64,000 nt of DNA from Macropodus opercularis (taxonomy: Eukaryota; Chordata; Actinopteri; Anabantiformes; Osphronemidae). Below the pieces are notes generated by a model that saw nothing but the letters and a program-made list of their open reading frames with translations, did no database searches and was not told where the DNA came from. The stretch is taken from the NCBI GenBank assembly GCA_030770545.1, contig CM061100.1, positions 8,584,501-8,648,500 of the forward strand. The letters are read 5' to 3'. Position 1 is the stretch's first letter, and each line of letters starts with the position of its first letter. Shown piece by piece: positions 36,101-49,800 of the stretch. A program made the position numbers and the translations under genes.

Positions 36101-37250
36101 TCCATCCTCATATTCTCATTTGGAGAAAAGGAAAAGGCCACTGGTGGCGACAACATTTTGCTCCACTAGGAGGAGCTTGAACAGGCCTTGGTAAAGTTTG
36201 CTTAGGCTCCTAGAACCCTTCAATAAAGTATTATACATGAATACGTTTTAATGTAAACTGCCTATATCTGCGTTATTTTCTCAAATGTCTCTTAGAAATA
36301 ATATAAGTGACAATCTGCTTAAAAACAAAAACTCTGACATCAGCATCCCTGAAATAAAACTATATATTAAAGTCTTTTTTTACATTAAATTGTTTTTCGC
36401 TGTATGTCTTCTATTCATCCTGATTTTGCCTGCAAACAGTAACTAACACGCATGAAGCCCTGAACTCGTTCCCTCCTCACGTCCATAAACCGCCGTCTGT
36501 TTGCTCAGACATCTGACAAACCCAACATGCGCTGGGTGCCCCCGTGTGAACCCGGGGTTTGGAGAGATGGATGGTGGCCGCGCTGCTGGGTGCTGCCGCT
36601 CAGAGGGTTTCATCCCTGGATATGAATCATAACGCAACGGTTATTTTATGACGGCTACAAATCAGCTATTTTGGGATGTCGTGTATCAGGCTGAGGTGTA
36701 CGCGTTGTACTTAAGGCGGCTGTCTGCAGAGCCTCCTTTACAGGTGGGGTTATTTGATTTCCATGTCTGCGCTTAGCCGTGACGCAGGGGCGCTGTTATC
36801 GCAGCTTTTCTCATGTTAATGCCTCCAGTTTGTAAGACATTAATTACCAAGGTAGGATAATCTGTCCACGGGATCTCCACCGGGACTCCTGGTCGCTCGC
36901 CCTCCTGCTGCGTGACAGCAAGGCACCTCATCGGTCTTCTGATAGGCTACTGTTGATTTTAGACCCAAACTGTTAATACCCAGACTATTAGTCAAATTAC
37001 TAGCAGTGCGTATTGCGTATGTATTTGTAAATCGCAGCCTCGTAGGGGCTCACACGCCTTCACTTTATTGACATGAGTGATTTGAATAAAGACTTTACGC
37101 GTCGCGGATGAGTGGAATTTAATCAGATTAGCGCGGTGCGTGCGTAAAGTGAGAGAGTGTGCGGGCGAGAGAGCGAGAAAGAGAGGGGAGAGCTGTAGGG
37201 AGGAGTATGGAGGCAACCTAGGGGGTAGGTAGAGTGGAGTTGTCTGACAG

Positions 37251-37551
37251 AGATGCTCACACACACCGGAGAGACTGTAAAAGTGACTCCACGGAAAAGC
37301 TTGGTGACTTTTGTTTAACACATTCAACTCTTATCCTAACGCCTAACCAACAACCAGGAACTTAGCCCGGTCCTTGCTCTGTTCTGGCTTCAGGTGCCCA
37401 CGAGGCGTGGACCTGCTCGCTGATTTGGGCTCCAGCGAACTTTTTTGGGATAAACTCGCGCACACTTAAAACATCGCTTGGAGAGCCACGCGGAGGAGGA
37501 GGTGGAGGGGGGGGGGGGCTTGGGGGAGAGCCGTCTGGCCAGCAGTGGGAA

Positions 37552-37582
<31 letters not shown>

Positions 37583-37825
37583 TGACCCCGTGTAAACTCC
37601 GATGACCACGTCTCGCTCCTCAGACGCGCACGTGAAACAGCAGCACCAGGCTCAGGCCAGCATGACTCTGTCCGGCGCGTCGTCGGATCCTTGTCCGCGC
37701 TCTCCGAGTGACCGCATGGAGCCGGGGCTGCGGGAGTAGGACGCTGTCCGCGCTTTCTGAGGGACAGGGCGGCCGGAACACGTCGAGAAGCGATCGCGGG
37801 CTACCGTGCACACTTTGGAGAGACG
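37251..37825 (+). promoter_or_regulatory. trabd2a: trabd2a promoter / 5' UTR with upstream ORFs
   Basis: GC-rich sequence precedes the trabd2a start codon. It contains a G-rich run (37505-37518), ten tandem ATG codons directly followed by TGA (37553-37585), and a 45-codon upstream frame (37602-37739) that starts MTTSRSSDAHVKQQHQ and is out of frame with the main start. If transcribed as 5' UTR, these should lower translation of the main ORF. The transcription start is not known. Confidence 0.45.
37552..37582 (+). repeat. (GAT)n trinucleotide repeat
   Basis: About ten perfect GAT/ATG units in the presumed 5' UTR of trabd2a. The frame and the adjacent TGA make the repeat a string of start codons with an immediate stop. 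Confidence 0.95.
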
Positions 37826-40800
37826 ATGCGGGGAACTTTGAGCGCATTCATTCAGTCCTGCCTGTTGCTGCTGGTCCGAGCAGACCAGTGGAGCCTCAAG
37901 CACTCGGCCAACTGCGAGTTAAACAGGAAAGTAAGTCATAAAACGACAATGAATGAGTGATTGCACCTATACGTGTAGCTATAAAGTCTATTATTTACTG
38001 GAGGATAGTAATTATGCTGGTAATTATTATTAACAGTAAATTATAAACCATAGAGATGTAGAGGAGTACAAGTACAAGTAGAGGAAAGCCCTGATGTTTG
38101 TGAATGAATCTCTAGCTATATAAAGAGTGGAAAAAATATTTAAACGACTAACTGATAAGTGACCTAAAACATTTCAAAAGCCTTTTGTGTGTTGGCATTT
38201 CTAGACTTCCTCTAACTTTAAATTTTTCTTTGATAACATATATTTTTTTTTACTTTTCAACTATTTTACCTGTGTGTTTGTTAACACTCTGAACCAGTCT
38301 GACAATCATTGACATGTGTATTGTTGGGTTGGCGCTTGGGTCTTAAGTGCTTTGTTAATAAGTCATTATCAGGTTGTTAACAGTCAGTCTAATAAACAGC
38401 CTTTCAGACCGAGTGATGCTGTTACTGGCTGGTGTCAGACAGTCCTACGGTTGTTAAGTACACTATTGATTGTTTACAAAAATAATCTGTAGCATGATTT
38501 ATAATGGAAATAATTGTTATGTTGTTATCCCACAGCAAAGTGACCTAAACTCCTTCCTGTGGACGATTAAACGGGATCCACCCTCATATTTCTATGGTAC
38601 AATCCATGTTCCCTACACTCGTGTTTGGGACTTCATCCCTGAAAACTCCAAGCAGGCCTTTCAGGAGAGCAACATTGTCTACTTTGAGCTGGACTTGACG
38701 GACCCTTACACCATTTCAGCTCTGACCAGCTGCCAGCTCCTTCCTCATGGCGAGAACCTGCAGGATGTTCTACCCAGAGACATCTATCGGAGACTGAAAA
38801 GACACCTTGATTATGTGAAACTCATGATGCCTTCGTGGATGACCCCGGACCAGAGAGGGAAGGGTCTTTATGCGGATTACCTTTTTAACGCTATCGCTGG
38901 GAACTGGGAGAGAAAGCGTCCGGTGTGGGTGATGCTGATGGTGAACTCATTAACTGAGGCAGACATCAAAACGCGAGGGGTGCCCGTTCTGGATTTGTAC
39001 CTGGCCCAGGAAGCAGAAAGGATGAGGAAGAAGACGGGGGCTGTGGAGAAGGTGGAGGAACAGTGCCATCCACTCAATGGGCTCAACTTCTCCCAGGTTA
39101 GTTATGAAATTGTGTGTGTACGGCCCTCAGAGGTTTACTGTGCTATGCCTGCCTCTTCTGAATGGTTCATCCAGATGGTACATTGCTATGTTACGCAGCT
39201 ATTGGATGTAGACAACCTTTCAGGCTTTTTAGGTTCGTTCCAATAAACTCCGTGTCAGACCTGCTTTGCTGGGGCCTCACATTTCTTTAAATGTGTCAGC
39301 TCAGGAGGCTGAGATGTGTAATACAAATGACAAAGACCAGATGTGTAACTTATGTATAACCGAGGCCTGCAGTTTTCTCTTTTCCTCTTTTTCCCATAGC
39401 TTAATCGAATGCAGAAAGGTGTGGTGTTAGTAATCAGCTGTACAAACAGTCAGTTGTGCTCCACCACGTCCTTTGTTATTAAAGAAAAATTGATCCTAAT
39501 GATTCAAGCCTGAAATCACCAGAAAAAGGTGCCTTGTTCTTCAAACCGGTGCACTTAGGTCTCCTTGTCCGACTGTCTGTCTGCCTGTGCCCTTGGCTGA
39601 CCCTTTCAGCTTTACAAACATCTCCCAAAGGCAGCAGTCACTATGAAATCATGTCGCGAATTATTGAGGAATTTTTGCTAATGCTGGTTGGAAGCTAAGG
39701 GGATTATGCCTGACCGTTTACCCTAACACCCGGAACCTTAAAGTGTTGTTATTTTAAAGCCCCTCAGAATGTAAGTCGCCACTCAAGCCACCCAGCACTT
39801 TTATTACCGCTCTCTTCGGCGTCAGAGGAAGTGGTGGACATCAACAATCATAAAACATACTTACATGTTTTTTATTTGTTGCTTAGGCATCTTCTAAAAC
39901 ACACAAGGTATGAGTGAGGGTTAACAATTGCTGAAATCAGATGAAACTGTTCATTGTCTGTCTTTTTAAAAATAAGTTTTCTGTCATCACCAGGAAAACA
40001 ACAGCGCTTTGTGGTAAAGTGTGTAGTGTATTGGACCATGAAAAAGAGTTTATTAACCTCAAAGAAGACAGCAGATCGTGATGAATTAGTATTATTATAC
40101 ATATAGTCATATTAGTTTGTTTTTAAAAAAGCACCGACGACAACTAAACACAGTGGGTGGCTGAAATTGAGTTTGTCAACAGGTCTATAAAGAAAGCAAG
40201 CCTCCCTTCATCACAGCCTTCATTGAATTAGGTCCACAAAGCCTGCAGAGGCTTCAACAATGAATTCTTGTGTCCCAGACGCAACCCCTACTCCGACACT
40301 GCACCAACACAGAGTACAGCTTGGCACAACCATCATTTCCACACTCGGTTTCGGGCTAATCAACAGCAGCTTGAGGGATGCCTTAACCCTGCTGGCTGTG
40401 TCAGTAAGTTGCTTCGGTCACCGTTTTGCCATGTCGTAGACACGGGCGATTCCGTTTAAAGCCTTTTTGCTCAACTCATCTGAAAGGTTTCCAGATGGAG
40501 TGCGATGAGTGAGATGCACTGTTGCTGAAACAATACCGCCGCCTGCGTCGCCGTTCTAGACTGGAGGTTCTGTTTAATCAGGCTACAACTACAGACATGT
40601 ATTTATTGGCTGTAATAGTCTTTGTAATGTTTTCACTGGCCATTTAGAGACCTCAGAGGGAAGGAAAAGGCTAATGGAAATAAAATATATCGTGTATGCA
40701 GGTGATGAAATCTTCTCTCCTTGTGATATTTGGTAAAGGAAATCAAGCAATGATATTTCAGATGATTTATGGCTATCATGCAGATTGATTTTAACTGATT

Positions 40801-43800
40801 TTTAACCACAGTTCAGTGAAACACAGCTACACTGACTGGATGAACGCACCACTCTCCAGTCACTGGTCTTTATCTCTTATTTCCACACTGGAAAATAATG
40901 CTTGCTTGTCTAGTATTGTATCGAAACGTGCTCGTGAGGATGGTTTGGGTAATGATAGGCTTCATATATGAGACTGCGTTTTATATCTGCAGCACTTGGT
41001 TTAAATAGAGGCTTTTCTTAGCGAGTGAGCTGTAAGCAAAGCAGGGGTTTAATGCTGGAAAAAAAAAAGTTATGGCCGTTCTTTTGGGTCAAGATTACTT
41101 TTTATGTGCACGCAACATCTTTTGCAATAAAGAAAAACACTGACAAACATAGAAACAGATCACGGAGGACATCTTTTGGAGTCTGAAGGAGAGTTACAAT
41201 CTCTTGACAAGTTGGTAATAAGACCAAAATGCACTGCGTTTAAAAAGTGTTTTTGTGCAAGTGATGTGTCCATTTTTGAGTTTGTCTTCCCCTGTGAATC
41301 GAGCCCATTGAGCTCATTATTTTCAAACTACAATGAATTATACTGTCTTTTCTCAGAACTCTAATCTCGCTAAGCATGACTGCTCTTATTCTTGCATAGT
41401 GCCCCTCGTCCTTTGAAGAACGGGCTCAGCCTTGCCCATTACACTAAGTGAGCTTGTTGAGGACAACAATAGTGGCATGAAGGACGGCTTTCTCTGTCAT
41501 TGTTGTCGGAAACCCACAGGACATTCCACACCTCAGTGGAGCAGATCTGCTAATGAAAGTGTTGTTTCTTTCCTCCCATCACTGGGAGTAATGGTGCATG
41601 GAGAGGCGATGAATACAGGTCTCCGTGTACGTGTATGAGAACAGGGCAAGAATGTTTGAAGCTCATTTGGTTCATTCATGACCGATAAAGACTGGAACGA
41701 GGAGAGCTGAGATGCAGACTGAGATCAGTGGAGGAGCCTTTTAAAAGGGAGGCGTAACTTAGTCTTACGTCTGTTTGACGAGCTTGTAACTTCACTTCTG
41801 CTGCGCCCCCATCTTTTTTTTTTTTACTTCCAGTAAGTCCATGTCCACTAGAAAAATGACTCTGCACACGGAAGTTTTTACAGCGTGTCCCAAGATGCAG
41901 CAGGATTTTCAACTAGGTTGTTGTTGAAGGTCAGTCTTGAGTGATGTCATGCTGATGACTGTTTAGTGCGTTACGGCCGTGATTCAACTTGCACATCTCA
42001 TACAAGGACCGTCCAGCATTTTGACTGGCTGCTCTAGAGCTCGGCCAGAAGGAAACCGGCCATTAAATGGTCAAATGAGAGCGGTAACGACACTGATAAA
42101 GATGAAGGCGTGTACATGCATGTACACACATGTCAAATGGGGAAAAGGTCACGTGCTGCTCAAAGTTCAACGTTGTGCAAACTGGAAACAGGTAGAAGCC
42201 TAATAGCACATTTCATTGGGACTTTTTAATCTGGAATTTTTTATTACTTTGTGAATGCAAATCTGATTCAATCTAATTTTTTCCACTGTAAATATCTAAT
42301 GCAATGACTCAGTGGTCATCAGAGCACAGTGGTCTGCAGTGATGAAACGTGCATACACACACTCACATAGGTAATGACAAGAATGGCAATAAATCTTAGC
42401 CTGTAGTCTGAGCTCATTGGAGTCACTTTAATGCTCTGCCAGAATATTCATGTTAAGAAAATATAATTTTTTTTACAGCTGATGACCGGTGGACTTTTAC
42501 AAATGAGTTATGAAACACTCTTAGTAAATGTCATCATATGTGATGTTAATAGCAAACACATGTACTATTTGTTTATTCAAACTAGTAGTACGATAGATTA
42601 AAGTATAGTACCTTGATTTATGCTGCCCGTGGTTTGTCATGATATCGATACACATAGAGAAAGGTCAGTTTTTACAGCACAGCCATTACAGAAAATAATT
42701 GGAATAAAATCAAAGGGAACAAACTTTCCATGCTTAGTTTCAGCTGAGGTGCAGTAGTTCGTGCAAGTGCTCGTGTCTGTTTATTGTTGTTTGTGTCTGG
42801 GTGCGCAAGCATTTATGTTAGCGTATGAATGAGTGATTGTGAGTGTGCGTGAGTGTACGTATACACTTCTAGAGCTGAATTTCTCAACGTGTCGTTACAG
42901 TTTTCTTTGAATGCTCAGTTCGTGTCACAGTGAGGTGCTTAGTTTCCTCCCCACTGTTGACCAAACAGTCCCATATTGGATGTCTGGCATTTCCTCAGAC
43001 ATTATCTGTCCATCTGTCTGGTTACGTGACACCGGAGATGAAGATGCAGAGCTCCTCTCACTTTCAAATCTGCCTTTTTCAGAGCTTTATATATAGAAAC
43101 TGAAGCGTGAAGTCTGTCAGCAAGTCGAGTTACTGAACAAAGAAGTCCTTGAGCTCATCAGTGCGATTTTTTTGTTGCGTGAACGAATGTTATAGTCTGC
43201 ATTTAGTCTGTATCTAGGTTTAGCTAATTTACTCACATCATCAAATAAGCAGTTTTTCCGATAACTTCCTGACATTATCATATTTTTTCTTTTTAAAATA
43301 AATGTCATATATATTTATAACCTCTCTCTTTGCTCTTGTCATATTAAGACTGTAATTACATATTAAGGTAATTCTACAAATCAAAACTTTCCATTCTCTT
43401 GTAAGGCCCTTTGTTGCGTTGTTTTGTACTTTATTGAAAGCGGATCAGATCCAGCTGGATGCTGCCAACTGTGTGCCAAGAAAAAGAGCTTAGTTCTTGG
43501 AAAGCCTATACTGTAATGCACTCCAGCACTTCTGGAGACTGCCACAGGCTTTTCCTGGTTGTGTAATGCAGGATTCTGCATCTAAAGTGGGGCTTTAAAA
43601 ACCTGTCTCCATGACTTAACACCGGGTCATGAAAACTTCAGGCTGGGGAGACTTGTGGCACAGTCGCTGCTCTGCCCCCAAACGTAAAACGTGCAATATT
43701 GCACATTTATTTAAATAAACAAAATGAAAACACAAAAAAGATTCAATTTATGACAAGTACTCCCAGTACTCAACCAAATGAGTTAAACTCAAGCTATTTA

Positions 43801-46800
43801 GCAACTGATTTCTTAAAAAATTAATCAATCTACTAGACTGATGTGTAACAACTCCAACAAGACAAGCATGTGTAATTACAGATAAAATAATAATATCTCT
43901 GCCAGTGCTTCATTTTAACGGGCGGTTTTCCATCCGCAGTTCCACTGAAAGCACTTTTTCGATTCTGCTATTACACCTCCACCTTAATTTAGGTAAGAAA
44001 GGCTCAGCATCTACAGCTCAACAGTCACCGGCAGCAGCCTTCTTACATTTAAAGCGATGGTGCTCTATACGTAAAGACTACTAGCATCATTAAGATGCTA
44101 AATTCAGTTTGTTTTGTGCCCGTCATTGCCTCCATTGTTGTGTTAGTTAAGGTTTTTCTTGGCTGAGACCCCAGGGTCATTGTTATTACTAGATCAGTAT
44201 TGAATTAGCATGTGACTGATAAAAATGAAGGATTAAGGAATCCCACACTGTCTCAATTACATATATCCCTGTGTGTAGGACAACGTAGGAGGCTTTAATA
44301 AATAAATTACTGTAAATTTACGAAAACGACTTCTTTCGATACACAGCATTGAAACAAATGTCAGGTCTTGCTGGTGTGTGATAAGACTCTCGTGCGAACA
44401 GACCACGAGAAAGCTGTGACGATGACGACAGCTATTATTGATTTTTGATCCACCTCAGCAGTGAAAAGCCTCATGCTATTGTTACCAGTCTAGTGTTAAA
44501 TGAATCAGACGACCGTGATCTTATCTGAGGTAGAGACCTCCTAGCAGGCGCTCAGTAGAGGGTGAAATCTACCAATGTTAACACAGAAATAAATAAGCAA
44601 AACTATTACCGTGAAGCCAAACGTGTGATTTTATTGTGTTTGTGGTAGTATTCAGTGCAGTTCTGTTAGAATCCAACAGCTATGGATGAAGACAATGGTT
44701 TTAAACCTCAGGGCAGAGCTTTCAAATGAGCATTAACCTCTCACACTGTGACATGAAGTCTGATAAATTGCTCCTGTTATGCTTATGGTCTCTCTGTACT
44801 GGCTCGGCTTGTGCCTGGTCTGGATAGAATCCAGCTCCTCCACCACCTGTAGAAATGAGCCAGACGAGCAAATATGAGGCCAAAGTTTCCCACAAGCCCC
44901 AACACAGAAGATGAATAGTTTCTCCTACTTCACTCCGAGGTTTTAGAAATGGTGTATACAGTAATTTTGGATTTAATTGTATTCTTATTTGTGATTGTGA
45001 GAGAGAAAAAAAGGCTAAAACTATAGTCAGAATACCTGTGAATCTCTTTTCTGGCTCCAGTCCAAATGCTTGGTGGCTTTAGCGGAATGTCGCAGGTGAA
45101 TGTCACACAGGAGGGTTCTGTGGAGACTCGCTGTTCTCCACGGATGTATTGACCTGACTAACTTTACCCAAATGTGTCAACAGTCCTCCACATTTTACCG
45201 CGTACCAGTTCGATATTGTTGTGTTTAAGATAATGTTCAGGTTTTCCTTTATGTGGAAGTTGTCGTTGTTTTGAATGACCTCGCTTATCGCGCTTGCCAA
45301 CTTGGAAAACAGCGGCTCAACTCATTCTTGCGTCCAGTTGCCTCCGCCGTGTGAGCGAGCTTTCTTTGTGGCTGATAGATAAGATCTCTTCAGTCGAACA
45401 TATTTCATTATGATTAACAGTTGTTTCGTCTTGGCTGACAGACAGATATTGGTCTGAACACAATTGGAAATGTGATGGTCTGCTGCTCTGACTTGTTTTG
45501 CATCCGTAAAGGAGAGAGTGGGGGGAAGCTGTTGTGTAAACCTGTGGCGTGTGGTTGTGCTTTTGGTGTGGTGTGTTATTGTCTGCTTGTCTGTCCACCT
45601 TTCTGACACAATGTGTGTGTGTGTGTGTTATATCTTGATTCATGTATCTGATTTTTAGATTTCATTTTAAACACTGCAAATACTTAACAGTGTTACTAAA
45701 GTTCCTGTAAGGTTATAATTGGTAAGTTTCATTCACTGGGATGTATATTTAGACTTGGAGTAGCATCAACAATGAAAGTCGGTGCATCACTGCGCACACA
45801 CCAAGATACTCTACAGTACATGACCAAGCTCAGACAGAACATTAGATGCACACACATGCTTTTGTCCACACACGTCAGACCAACACACATAAACACGCGT
45901 ATCGGATTCCTACCACCAGCCAGAGTTAGTTCCCTTCGGAGCGTTGAAGTTTTCACGATGGTTTCTGTCCGCAGACGATTTGTGTTTTGGGGTTTTTGTC
46001 TGCCTGCGGTGCCTGAAATCATAAAACAGCAACACCGCGCTTTCGGCTCATTTCACCAGCGCGTTTCTCTCTCTCTGTGTTTGGGTCCAACTCTCTGTGT
46101 CTCTTTACAGTTGCTTTTGTAACCTTGGTGTTGCTTTCCTGGTTTGGACGCCGCTCTGGATGTGATGACTTCTTCTTCCCATGGGTGTCTCCAGGGGGGG
46201 TGAACAATCATTTTGTTTCTCAGTTGGCCTTTCACTTGCTTCCCTTCTCCTGACAGCTCTTTTTCCTCTGATCTAAAAGCGAAAGCCGTCGCATAATGTG
46301 TGTTGTATCTGTGCGGCTTTTGCAGTTTTAACATTTTGGTCACAACCACCCACGAGAGGAGAGTGTTTATGAACGTACCATCCTCAGTGAATACAAGGGA
46401 ACACTTTTCTGAAATCTGAACTCACAACACATTTAGGATGTTTGGATGTGTATCATGTTTTGTTGGCTATTTAGAAGTTTGTGGTTGTGAGATTGTGGGT
46501 TGTGGCAGATGTCTGCACAACAACAACCATTTCTGTCTTTCCTCCTCGTTTTCTTCCTGTCTTTTCATCTTTCCACCTTTGTCTTCATTTGCTTTTTTTT
46601 TTTTCAATTCCTTACAGACGTGGTTCTTTCTTTCCCCCCATAGTTTGCAAGTAGTGTTTTAGTTTTCCGTTTATCTCTCGAGCTCTTTGTCTTTTCTATT
46701 GATCAGTCTTTCACCACATAAACAGATACATTTCTCAAACACTTTGGACACCAGGTCCTTTTTCCATGACAACACAGCCAGGACAACTGATGCAACTTGA

Positions 46801-49800
46801 AGTGTTTACAGACATATTAATGTGAACGAGCGCGGCTATGTATTGATATGTATGTGTGGCCTCTTCAGTTTGGTTTGCCAGTGGTACTTTCAATGTGAGT
46901 CCAAGCCAGTGGTTTAAGGGAACTGCAGATACTCGTAAATAGCACTGTGTGGGTTTTTGATGCCTGGTGTCTCTTTCTATCTGACTTACGCAGAGTCAAA
47001 AGTTTATTTCTGGCTCTTATGGGGTTTTTTTTTTGTTTGTTTGTTGGCTTGCTGTCTGCTGAGAACATGTAGTCTTGACAGAGTGTTTTTAAAGGAGCTT
47101 GACAGATTCAAAACAGCTATTCGAACGTAGCACTGACAGAACGAGGACCGTACAAAAAGTTTTCACAATGCAAATATTGTTTTTCATGCTAATATCACAG
47201 TGAACCGTCTTTGTCTGATAAAAAGATGTGCTTACGAACAAAACAAAAGATTTCATTGTATGAGTAGAACGAAGATTTAAATTAAATTTAAACACACTAA
47301 AGACACTAAACTTTGAATTCAAGATGCCATCAGAGATTGAAAGATACTGAAATGAAAGTCAAGAGTATAATTTAGGTTCTGCATATAAATGTCTTCATAT
47401 TTGAGGCGTTGTGGAAAAATCTAGGCCCCCAAAAATTCCTAAAATGATGATGGTGTACAGTGTTATTTATTTGACCTCAGAAATGAAGTGGTCAGCGTAG
47501 GAAGTCCATTAGTGACCTGTGGAGTCTCAAAGAGGTGAAGAGGTCAAACTATGTGGCCTCAGAGGCAGCGTGTGCATGTATACGTGTTGTTATGCCAAAT
47601 GAAGCTTCCCGGAGGTATCTGAGTGATTTGATACAGTTTTGTCACCTGGAGTTGACAACTGAATGACTGAAAATATATTCCGTGTGTCAGAGCAGTTTGT
47701 AGCTGACAGTGAGTCTGTGATCCGTGATTCCAGCACGGCCGCCCTTCGCCTGCAGATATGTGGAAAACCTTTATCTAATTGAACGTATTTACCCCGTTTG
47801 CATGATAAGACAGTCACTCAATGTAAATACCTGGATGGTGAGTGTGTATCCATACTAAGTGCTCACAGCTGTATTGCTTTGAATCGCAGCATGAAACAGC
47901 TCTGCAGTGTGTTGTTCTTGACTCATGCTGTCCTGAAGATTAACAGTGTTCCTTCAGTCAGCAGACAGTTGCATAGATTGATGGCTGTTTTCCTTGTGGC
48001 TCGCTGTGTTTTCAAGATCCCCGTGTTGTTTCTTAGCGGACTGATGCTCTGAGTGGCTGGCTGGCTGCTCTGTGGGGTTTTGCGTGTGCGTGTGTGTGTG
48101 TGTGTGACAGACGGAAAGACAGGGGCTGGAAAAAATCAGTGAGCGGTTAATGCTGGTGGTCGCAGCGTGTGCAAGGGCATTTAAATCTGGTTTCTTGTTA
48201 GGAGAGTTTTTTTTTTCATGTTTGTGTTTCTTTTTAATTAATAGGACCTGAGACAAGTGCAAGAATCAGGCAACCGGCCTGTTCATAGCAATGCAGTGCA
48301 CTGGTATCTCTTTTGTTAAGCGGGTGCTGATTGGGACCTGCGTAAAGATTGTTGAGGGGTGTCATGAAACGGGACAGAGCGGAGAGTCCGAGAAGCTGAC
48401 GTTTCAATCGCACACGCACACACTCAAAGCTCAGTCCTGCAGCCATTTGGTTTGAGGCTGATTCCTCGTGACAGCCTAAATATTTGGCTGCGTCCGGGCA
48501 CCAAGGTAAATGCAAGAATGTTTTTACAGAGCGAGAGAGGGAGAGAAAGAGTGAGGGACAGAGAGGAGTGGGGGAGAACACAGAGAACACACAGAAAGAA
48601 AGAGAAGGGGGACTTTATCCACCTCTTCGTACAAATGTGGTTTGTGTGTAGGGCTCAGAGCAGTCAGTGTGATCAGTGTGGATCAAAAGTGTCACTTTCG
48701 TTTAAGGCGAAGGCCCCACCTCATGATGGTGTTATTGTAAGCAAGTAAGTGTGTGTTAATGGCCGTGGACACTCTTAAGGGAGGTTAGTGTCTAAAAAGT
48801 TAATGAAGGACTACAAAACAGTTTCTTTTTTTTTCCCGATTTGATTTGCCAAGTGGTCTGAACCCCTTTTTGAGATTCAAGTCACACTTTTCTACAGGAT
48901 TTCAAAACTAGCAGGTTAATTGGTAACAGGTGAGGGTGGCATGACTGGGTGCTGGAGGAAAGCTTACGATGGGATGAGAAAACGTTCAGTCAGTTCAAAA
49001 AGAACATTTCTCAGTGAGAAAGACTGCAAAGAACTGAGGTCGTTCACCAAATATTGTGAAACGGTTTCAGGAGCTCCGGAAGAAATCTCTCAAGCTCTCA
49101 GGTGGCATTTTATGAAGAACAGAACGAGGCAGCACCACAGTCTGCCAGGACCTGTAACGGTACACAAGCAGAACAGAGACATAAGTGTCATAAAAAATGA
49201 ATACAGGTTAGGCAACTAATAAAACAAGTTATACAAACTGTCTCTTGTTTTGAGCAATTCATAGATTGCATTGTCTTTCCAAAGCTGAAAATATGTTTCC
49301 CATTTCAGAACGGGCTCTTCTGAAATCCTCTCCTGTCCAGTGAAATCTTTTTTCAGGCACGTTTTGAGGAGAAAGACGTATTGTACGCGCAGACCTCAGC
49401 TTTCTGGCGGAGGGAGAGGGTTGTTCATGTCAACATGCATTAACTGAGCTGTCAGGATCAAAAGAAGTAGAATGTATCAGCTGTATTGGAGGATGGATTG
49501 TCCTTTCAAATAAAGGAGAGGAAAAGCATTATTGTTATATATCATTATTTCTAAAGATGTTGGCCTGGGGATTTTTCCCTGTGTGGCTTGGCGAGGATTT
49601 CATCCCTCGCTTTTTCACTTTATTTCTGTCCTGTGTAGGAAATCTTGGCCACTTATATCCAGTCTTTCCTCTAATATTATAATAATAGTACAGCGATCTT
49701 CAAAAGTCCTGTCTGAGCTCTGTGGAAGCTGCAGTAATCTATGATGAAGCACACGTTCACATGGACAGACACAAACATACAAACAGAGAGAGCTAATCTT

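Larger units (their letters stand above)
30363..37250. other. Intergenic region between hook3 and trabd2a
   Basis: About 6.9 kb with no gene of known family. Contents seen: two exon-like blocks at 30796-30886 and 31259-31305, a third at 32936-33104, a CA microsatellite at 31899-31930, a GA run near 34172-34184, and GC-richer sequence from about 36460 that leads into the trabd2a promoter. No transfer RNA or transposon was recognised. Confidence 0.5.

Noticed and set aside
38470..39246. A 258-codon frame starting upstream of trabd2a exon 2
   Set aside because: Only 38536-39096 is exon; the ends are intron read-through past the acceptor and the donor at 39097.
45103..46349. Several minus-strand frames of 65-108 codons in trabd2a intron 2
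   Set aside because: They overlap in different frames across T/GT-rich plus-strand sequence with few minus-strand stops; no recognisable domain, no consistent splice sites. A decayed retrocopy cannot be excluded but is not supported.
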